DNA from: a bacterium
GTDB lineage: Bacteria; Spirochaetota; UBA4802; UBA5550
NCBI GenBank assembly: GCA_024224995.1
Contig: JAAENB010000675.1
Span: 1-10,521 of the forward strand
Length of the DNA stretch: 10,521 nt
Direction of reading: 5' to 3'
The number at the start of each line of letters is the position of its first letter. Position 1 is the stretch's first letter. The translations under genes and the position numbers were made by a program. Below the pieces are notes generated by a model, which worked only from the letters and a program-made list of their open reading frames with translations, searched no databases and was not told the origin of the DNA. Shown here piece after piece: positions 6,196 through 10,521 of the stretch.

Positions 6196-6942
6196 ATGAA
6201 TAAAGTGGTAATTGAAGCACAAGGGGATGTCGCGGTTGTAAGAATAACCAACGGAGTCACGAACGTTGTCAATCCTGAACTGATCGAAGATTTGATGATT
6301 GCATTGGAAACGGTGAAAAAGGATTTTAGGGGTATGGTTCTCGCGGGGAATACCAAATTTTTTGTCATTGGTTTTGATGTTCCCACACTATTAAAACTCG
6401 ATCGACCGGGGATGGTAGATTTTTTCCATCGCTTCAACCAGTTAACGCTGGACCTGTTTACGCTTCCGTTGCCAACGGCATGTGCCGTTGCAGGGCATGC
6501 CATTGGCGGAGGAAATATCCTTGCCCTTACCGGTGATTATCGATTTATGGCTGAAGGGAAAAAGCGCATTGGTTTAAACGAAATACAACTGGGGCTCCCG
6601 GTACCTTTTTTAGCTGATTTAATCCTTCGACAGGTTGTTGGCGATCGAACAGCAACAGAGATGCTGTATACAGGCACCATGATGACGGCAGATGAAGCGC
6701 TCAAAGCCGGCCTTGTGGATGAGGCAGCCCCGGAAGGGGAACTTGAGCAAAAAGCAATTGAAAAAATAAGCAACCTGGCGAAATTTTCCGGGGAAGGCTT
6801 TGCCGCGATAAAAGCAAACCGCACTGATGCGATTTGCGCGGCATATGAGGCTGGTTTCGCGAAAAAAAATGAGCAGTTTGTTGACTGTTGGTTCAGTAAA
6901 GATGTGCAAGATCAATTAATCAAGGCAGCTGAAAAATTTTAG
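6196..6942 (+). CDS. Enoyl-CoA hydratase/isomerase (crotonase) family, isomerase-like
   Basis: The 248-residue protein has the crotonase fold. The oxyanion-hole region is AVAGHAIGGGNILALTGDYR (97-116), and the second active-site segment is RIGLNEIQLGLPVPF (124-138). In true enoyl-CoA hydratases both active-site glutamates are present (GGGCE and QPE). Here the first is replaced by Ile108 and only Glu129, in GLNE, remains. That pattern and the GLNEIQLG sequence resemble delta3,delta2-enoyl-CoA isomerases, which move a double bond during breakdown of unsaturated fatty acids. Isomerase activity is therefore more likely than hydration, but the substrate is inferred. ATG 6196 is preceded by AGGAG at 7 nt. 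It stands alone behind its own promoter, and no other beta-oxidation gene is adjacent. Confidence 0.87.
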   Translation: MNKVVIEAQGDVAVVRITNGVTNVVNPELIEDLMIALETVKKDFRGMVLAGNTKFFVIGFDVPTLLKLDRPGMVDFFHRFNQLTLDLFTLPLPTACAVAGHAIGGGNILALTGDYRFMAEGKKRIGLNEIQLGLPVPFLADLILRQVVGDRTATEMLYTGTMMTADEALKAGLVDEAAPEGELEQKAIEKISNLAKFSGEGFAAIKANRTDAICAAYEAGFAKKNEQFVDCWFSKDVQDQLIKAAEKF

Positions 6943-6984
6943 CATTTTGAGTTGGCTGGAAATTAATCCTGTGACCCACATCAT

Positions 6985-8415
6985 CTATTTTTTCTCGAAA
7001 AGTCTTGGCGTTGCCTTTTCCGGGTCGTAGGTAATAAAACTTATTACTGTCATTGTCAAAAGACTTACCAGCAGGCTTGCGACTATTGGCTCAATGCCAA
7101 AGGGCTTATCGAGCGCGTACAGGGTAACGACTACAATTGTGGAAAGAACAGTACTAACAACAGCACCGGTGTTTGTTGCCCTTTTCCAATAGAGTGCTGC
7201 TATTACGGGAACAAATATTCCCGATACATAGATGGCAAATGATAAGAGAAGTATATCAAAAACTCCTTTATTGTACAGGGCAAAAACAATACCGATAATT
7301 CCAACAATGAGAATGCAAACTCTGGCTGCAATAAGAAGCCCTCTTTCACTGGTCCCGGGCTTGAGCGCTTTATACAGGTCATTCGACAGAGTAGTACCGG
7401 AAATCAATAATACAACGGAAGCCGTACTCATCATTACCGCTAACAAACCAACCAGGCAGAGCCCCACCAGAACCGGCGGTAGATATTTAATGGCAAGAGC
7501 CGGGATTACCGCGTCCGTTGTACCATGACTCTCTACAATTCCCGGAATTAAAACAGATCCTATTGCTCCTAAAAAAACACAAACAATAGCCCAGAAAATA
7601 TAAACACCTGACGCCGCAAACATTGACCGGCTTATGATTTTTCCGTTTTTCGCGGCATTGGCGCGCTGCCACAATCCGGGATCAATGAGGCAAAAAGCAC
7701 AATCAATAATAAGAATTGAGATTAAATACATTGGCGTCATCGTTCCCAGTAGCGGCCCTTCCTTAAGAGTGAGCATTTCTACCACGTTTGCCGGTTCAGG
7801 CAATTGGTGAAATATCATAACCGGTAATATAATTCCAATTCCAATTATCATGAGTATTGTCTGGACCAGGTCTGTATAGGCAACGGCAATAAGGCCGCCA
7901 AGCATTGTATAGAATATAACAATTCCGCCCGCAATTAAGATCGCTGACTCATAGGTAAGGCCGTATGATTTGCCAATTGATGAAAATATAACACCCATAC
8001 CAACGATTTGCGCTCCGAATACAGCTACAACAGTAATGAGCATTACGGCGCCCATTGTGGTTTCCATTCCTTTGCCGTATCTTTTTTTCAGGGCATCGGG
8101 AATTGTCCATAATTCTATTTCGCGCAACCGCTTTGAAAGAAAACTAAACAGCACTAAACCGGCGGCGTAACCAAATGTAGCGGTAAAAAATATTATTCCA
8201 ATTTCATAGGACTTTCCGGCCTTGCCGATTGTTGACGCAGCGCCAATGGCCATACCAACAAGAGTTCCTATCATGGGAATGTATCCCAGTTTTCTGCCCG
8301 CAAGGGAGTAATCAGTTATGTTTTTAACTCTTCTTGATGCCCAGATACCAATGCAAATCATTACCAGTAAATATCCGCCAATAACAACTACATCTATCGA
8401 ACTAATTTTTCCCAT
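6985..8415 (-). CDS. Sodium:solute symporter family (SSS) transporter
   Basis: This 476-residue inner-membrane protein has about 13 hydrophobic segments, the usual number for SSS proteins such as PutP, PanF and SGLT. Family marks are GGLIAVAYTDLVQ (173-185), the DPGLWQRANAAKN loop (245-257) and MSTASVVLLISG (329-340) with a following ND-x-Y, the segment that carries Na+-site serines and threonines. It should import a small solute with sodium. The substrate cannot be read from the sequence, and the neighbours do not name one. ATG 8415 has GGAG 7 nt upstream, inside a long inverted repeat. It converges on the enoyl-CoA isomerase gene with a 42-nt gap, in which no clear terminator is seen. Confidence 0.93.
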   Translation of the reverse strand: MGKISSIDVVVIGGYLLVMICIGIWASRRVKNITDYSLAGRKLGYIPMIGTLVGMAIGAASTIGKAGKSYEIGIIFFTATFGYAAGLVLFSFLSKRLREIELWTIPDALKKRYGKGMETTMGAVMLITVVAVFGAQIVGMGVIFSSIGKSYGLTYESAILIAGGIVIFYTMLGGLIAVAYTDLVQTILMIIGIGIILPVMIFHQLPEPANVVEMLTLKEGPLLGTMTPMYLISILIIDCAFCLIDPGLWQRANAAKNGKIISRSMFAASGVYIFWAIVCVFLGAIGSVLIPGIVESHGTTDAVIPALAIKYLPPVLVGLCLVGLLAVMMSTASVVLLISGTTLSNDLYKALKPGTSERGLLIAARVCILIVGIIGIVFALYNKGVFDILLLSFAIYVSGIFVPVIAALYWKRATNTGAVVSTVLSTIVVVTLYALDKPFGIEPIVASLLVSLLTMTVISFITYDPEKATPRLFEKK

Positions 8416-8421
8416 AGGGAC

Positions 8422-8470
8422 TCTCCATGTATTTAATTCTCTTATTTAGACAGAATTATATACATGAAGA
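8422..8470 (-). promoter_or_regulatory. Long inverted repeat covering the symporter ribosome-binding site
   Basis: CATGTATTTAATTCT (8426-8440) and AGAATTATATACATG (8452-8466) pair at 14 of 15 positions around an 11-nt spacer. In minus-strand RNA the stem extends outward to 8422/8470 through one G-U pair, giving about 19 bp with one A-A mismatch. The 3' arm contains the GGAG ribosome-binding site of the symporter (8426-8423 region). If transcribed whole, it would hide the translation start. Alternatively it is a DNA operator: the minus strand also has TATAAT at 8460-8455 inside one arm, though TTGACT (8479-8474) is only 13 nt upstream, too close for a normal -35. Confidence 0.65.
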
Positions 8471-8544
8471 AATAGTCAAGCCGGAATCGGTAGTGAATTA
8501 GTACAGTATCATTCCAATGGAAGGTTATGGACAGGACTCAAAAA

Positions 8545-9219
8545 TCAAGTCCGGGATTCTCCGGTTATATCCTGTATATTGGCAAGAATATCCGTAACAA
8601 GAGTATTGATAGTATTGGTAAGCGGCAGCCCCTGAATTTTGATATAGTGATAGAGCAGTTTCACAACATCTCCTGTCATGTTTTTTGTTTTATCGTACTC
8701 GTTTGATTTGTCGTATAACCAGAAGGCGATCAGTCCCATTTGAAGCAGCCATAAAAGATAGGGCAGCTGCTCTGCCAGCTTAGCCGGGATCTTTACATTC
8801 GTGCCGGAAATACCGCCGGATAAAATGTCAATTGTTTCTTTACGAATTTCAGCAGCATCATTGCTGAAAGGTGAGAGAGGGCTTTCGAGATCACTGGCGC
8901 TTTTTATTAAAACGTTTAAAAAATTCTTATAAGGCTGCAGCCGTTCAAACTGAAGCAGGAATAATTTCACCATCCGCTTCCGGAAATCTTTATTTTTTTT
9001 AATAATTTCTTCCGCGTCTTTTTTTACCTCTTTCTGGGTTTCCAGGTAAAACGCGAGAACCAGCTCCTCCTTGGTTTTAAAATAGTAATAGGCAGATCCC
9101 AGGGCAAGCCCCGTATCTCCGGCAATATCGCGCATGGTGGTTTTTTCAAACCCTTTTTCCTGAAAAAGTTTCAGCGCCGATGATAATATCGCTGCCTTTG
9201 TTTTTTCGCTCTTTGACAT
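8545..9219 (-). CDS. TetR-family transcriptional repressor
   Basis: The 224-residue protein has the TetR N-terminal DNA-binding domain: KTKAAILSSALKLFQEKGFE (6-25), then TTMRDIAGDTGLALGSAYYY (27-46) and FKTKEEL, the helix-turn-helix and helix-4 signature. The C-terminal all-helical ligand and dimer domain (about 60-224) is variable and gives no ligand. ATG 9219 has AAGGA 4-5 nt upstream and is required to keep the HTH whole. The gene starts inside the 3' end of the SDR gene (74-nt overlap), so the two are one operon. The most likely target is that operon's own promoter, which is flanked by two matching palindromes. Control of the symporter is possible but unsupported. Confidence 0.93.
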   Translation of the reverse strand: MSKSEKTKAAILSSALKLFQEKGFEKTTMRDIAGDTGLALGSAYYYFKTKEELVLAFYLETQKEVKKDAEEIIKKNKDFRKRMVKLFLLQFERLQPYKNFLNVLIKSASDLESPLSPFSNDAAEIRKETIDILSGGISGTNVKIPAKLAEQLPYLLWLLQMGLIAFWLYDKSNEYDKTKNMTGDVVKLLYHYIKIQGLPLTNTINTLVTDILANIQDITGESRT

Positions 9220-10147
9220 ATTCCTTCTCTCTGTTTATTCTTCTTGAAACTTCATTGGAGTAAACCGCTCCAAGCGTCTCCGAATGCTCTTTAATCCAAT
9301 CGCTAAACCTGGTTGTTCCTGTGGGAGGAGACTCTACATACAGATATTCCTCCATAAGGCCCTTTATTTCCGGTCCGGTGATTATTTTATCGCCAAAAGC
9401 CTTTCCCATGAGCCAGCCAATAAACAATACAAGTTTTGGCGGCATATTAATTATCGGCCTGTCCGCGTCAATTGCTGAGCCAATAGCTTTTACCAGTTCT
9501 TTAAAGGTAAAGGTCTCGGGGCCAATAGCATCGATAATAGAGTTTTCCTCTTTTGTTCCGTATTCAACAGCAAGCTTTGCCAGGTCATCAACATACACGG
9601 GCTGAATGCGGTAATCCCCTTTGCCAAAAACCCCAAAAAGAGGGAACCTTCTTAAGAGCCAGGCGATATTATTCATCAAAATATCTTCAAACCCAAAAAG
9701 AACAGCCGGGCGTAATATGGTATAAGATATACCTGAATGTATCAACTCTTTTTCCAGGTACGCTTTTGAATTAAAATATTCCAGGTCCGATCCTTCGGAA
9801 GGATTGGTAATACTTACATGGACTATCCGCTCTACTCCGGCTTTTTTTGCCGCTTCAAAAAGTATTTGCGTATTATCTACAGCCTCGGAATGGCTGAATT
9901 TTGTATGATTAAACCTGATCCAGTAGGTATTATATAATACTGTTGTCCCTTCAAGGTTCCGGGCAAGCTCCCCGGGATTCTTAAAATTAAAAGGGAACGC
10001 TTCAATGGCGTTTCCGAAATCATTTTTCCTGTTATATGAATTTGTGGCGGTTTTTACGATATACCCCTTATCCAGAAGCCTTTTCGCGATATATTTCCCG
10101 GAATACCCGAAAGCTCCGGTAACGGTATGAATATTTTTTTCAGTCAT
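9146..10147 (-). CDS. NmrA-like atypical short-chain dehydrogenase/reductase (NAD(P)-binding)
   Basis: The 333-residue protein has an N-terminal Rossmann fold: TVTGAFGYSGKYIAKRLL (8-25) with G11-x2-G14-x2-G17. Further marks are YNTYWIRFNH (72-81), typical of a COG0702-type epimerase group, Tyr124-x3-Lys128, and TILRPAVLFG (143-152). Reaction and substrate are unknown; this group includes redox-sensing or quinone-linked proteins as well as enzymes. I place the start at ATG 10147, because AAGGAG lies 6 nt before it and the Rossmann motif follows at once. The open frame runs upstream to a TTG at 10201, but that lies inside an operator palindrome. Relatives I recall end near the segment SDWIKEHSETLG-AVYSNEVSRR, so the last 30 residues are an extra tail that overlaps tetR. 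Confidence 0.87.
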   Translation of the reverse strand: MTEKNIHTVTGAFGYSGKYIAKRLLDKGYIVKTATNSYNRKNDFGNAIEAFPFNFKNPGELARNLEGTTVLYNTYWIRFNHTKFSHSEAVDNTQILFEAAKKAGVERIVHVSITNPSEGSDLEYFNSKAYLEKELIHSGISYTILRPAVLFGFEDILMNNIAWLLRRFPLFGVFGKGDYRIQPVYVDDLAKLAVEYGTKEENSIIDAIGPETFTFKELVKAIGSAIDADRPIINMPPKLVLFIGWLMGKAFGDKIITGPEIKGLMEEYLYVESPPTGTTRFSDWIKEHSETLGAVYSNEVSRRINREKEYVKERKNKGSDIIIGAETFSGKRV

Positions 10148-10183
10148 AATATTCTCCTTAAAGCCTTTCTCAAAATTTTTCCC

Positions 10184-10205
10184 ATTATTGAACATGTTCA
10201 ATAAT
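10184..10205. promoter_or_regulatory. Operator candidate O1 (perfect 22-bp palindrome)
   Basis: A perfect palindrome is centred between 10194 and 10195, with core TTGAACATGTTCAA. It covers the predicted transcription start of the SDR-tetR operon, where a bound repressor would block RNA polymerase. The same 14-bp core occurs 58 bp further upstream. Confidence 0.75.
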
Positions 10206-10208
10206 TAT

Positions 10209-10237
10209 AATATAACACTTAAAAAGGTTATCGGCAA
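10209..10237 (-). promoter_or_regulatory. Sigma70-type promoter of the SDR-tetR operon
   Basis: On the minus strand TTGCCG (10237-10232) and TATATT (10214-10209) have the ideal 17-nt spacing. The start would fall near 10202, inside O1, leaving a leader of about 55 nt before ATG 10147. O2 lies immediately upstream of the -35. Confidence 0.65.
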
Positions 10238-10239
10238 CT

Positions 10240-10265
10240 ATTTTTTTGAACATGTTCAAAAAAAT
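10240..10265. promoter_or_regulatory. Operator candidate O2 (perfect 26-bp palindrome)
   Basis: A perfect palindrome centred between 10252 and 10253, with the same core TTGAACATGTTCAA as O1 and flanked by T and A runs. It ends 2 nt upstream of the -35 of the SDR-tetR promoter. The two operators are 58 bp apart centre to centre, about five and a half helical turns. Confidence 0.72.
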
Positions 10266-10319
10266 CCTCCCCAACCCCTCGCTATGAAGAAGAAGGCCCT
10301 ATATAAAAAGAGTTTCTTA

Positions 10320-10351
10320 AGAGTGCGGACCCGGCTTGGCCGGGAAAAATA
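10320..10351. repeat. Dispersed GC-rich repeat, copy 2 (inverted, compact)
   Basis: Read on the minus strand, this is TATTTTTCCCGGCCA, then AG, then CCGGGTCCGCACTCT, matching both blocks of the element at 5306-5365 but without its roughly 25-bp internal segment. The centre forms a 6-bp stem CCCGGC/GCCGGG (10330-10335, 10339-10344) with a 3-nt loop. No U run follows on either strand, so it does not look like an intrinsic terminator. Confidence 0.72.
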
Positions 10352-10354
10352 GGT

Positions 10355-10387
10355 CAGAAACTGTTTATATATATGGATCAGTTTCTG
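10355..10387. repeat. 9-bp inverted repeat CAGAAACTG / CAGTTTCTG
   Basis: Perfect arms at 10355-10363 and 10379-10387 flank an AT-rich 15-nt spacer containing TTTATATATAT. It could be a protein-binding site, a hairpin, or the end of a small mobile repeat. No nearby gene decides between these. Confidence 0.6.
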
Positions 10388-10419
10388 TTTGGGGATATTA
10401 ACCGGAGCCTTTTCTGTTT

Positions 10420-10467
10420 CCCGGGGTTAAAAACCCCGGGCTACATGACTATACCCCTCCGGGGTAT
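10420..10467. repeat. Two tandem hairpins
   Basis: The first hairpin is CCCGGGGTT (10420-10428) with AACCCCGGG (10432-10440) and an AAA loop, a perfect 9-bp stem. After 10 nt the second is ATACCCC (10451-10457) with GGGGTAT (10461-10467) and a TCC loop, a perfect 7-bp stem followed by TTC. The second could be a weak plus-strand terminator. The pair also resembles short CCCCGGG-type spacer repeats scattered in many environmental genomes, which is a recollection rather than a result. Confidence 0.6.
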
Positions 10468-10521
10468 TTCTGGTATGGGACCGAATCGCCCGCAGGGCAT
10501 TGGTTGACCATTGATTGATGC

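Larger units (their letters stand above)
10266..10521. other. Gene-free right edge rich in inverted repeats
   Basis: I see no convincing coding sequence, tRNA or rRNA here. The stretch holds the second copy of the dispersed GC-rich element and several hairpins listed separately, plus a small GCCC-GCA-GGGC stem at 10488-10498. Such dense repeats suggest a spacer between transcription units or an accumulation site for small repeat elements. Confidence 0.55.

Noticed and set aside
8534..8552. Small stem GGACT/AGTCC at the tetR stop as a terminator
   Set aside because: The stem is only 5 bp with a 9-nt loop and no U run, so termination is not supported.
9147..10201. Start of the SDR gene at TTG 10201
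   Set aside because: This start falls in the operator palindrome and at the predicted transcription start, and adds 18 residues before the Rossmann motif. ATG 10147 has a good ribosome-binding site.
10184..10265. GAACATGTTC palindromes as LexA/SOS boxes
   Set aside because: The Gram-positive SOS box has four bases between GAAC and GTTC; here there are two. No SOS gene is nearby, while a tetR gene is in the same operon.
10330..10350. CCCGGC-TTG-GCCGGG stem as an intrinsic terminator
   Set aside because: On the plus strand it is followed by A residues, and on the minus strand by TCCGC, so there is no U run. The sequence is better explained as part of the dispersed repeat.

Overview
The window comes from a motile, diderm (Gram-negative type) bacterium with moderately AT-rich DNA. 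The diderm call rests on genes for both the P-ring (FlgI) and the L-ring (FlgH) of the flagellar basal body, and on export signals throughout that block. The phylum is not resolved. A single-domain FlgJ, a FlgH without a lipobox, a relaxed lipobox on a MORN_2-repeat protein and several AT-rich consensus-like promoters would suit a Leptospira-like spirochaete or an uncultured environmental lineage, but this is only a suggestion.

Left third (132-3553, minus strand): a compact flagellar basal-body operon transcribed flgG-flgA-flgH-flgI-flgJ. The stop and start codons of flgA/flgH and of flgH/flgI overlap by 4 nt. The products build the distal rod (FlgG), assemble the P ring (FlgA chaperone, FlgI), form the L ring (FlgH) and cap the rod (FlgJ rod-binding domain only). 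The operon ends in a perfect 25-bp inverted repeat that starts inside the flgJ stop codon.

Middle (3830-5388): on the plus strand, an exported, probably lipid-anchored MORN_2-repeat protein lies 3 nt upstream of a zinc-type adenylate kinase (adk). The adk 3' flank holds a heptanucleotide repeat array and a dispersed GC-rich element. A related heptad array sits in frame inside flgJ, and a second, inverted copy of the GC-rich element lies near the right end of the window.

Right half (5389-10521): a GNAT acetyltransferase and an enoyl-CoA isomerase/hydratase-family protein are divergent, each with a good sigma70-type promoter. They are followed by a sodium:solute symporter whose start is preceded by a long inverted repeat covering its ribosome-binding site. 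Last comes a two-gene minus-strand operon encoding an NmrA-like atypical SDR and a TetR-family repressor. Its promoter is flanked by two near-identical perfect palindromes (core TTGAACATGTTCAA), which look like operators for the TetR protein. The final 250 bases have no gene and are packed with inverted repeats.

The most interesting unexplained structures are the paired TetR operator candidates with the overlapping SDR/TetR genes, the symporter leader inverted repeat, the long hairpin at the end of the flagellar operon, and the two repeat families that each occur twice. I saw no CRISPR array, transposase, phage gene, tRNA or rRNA.
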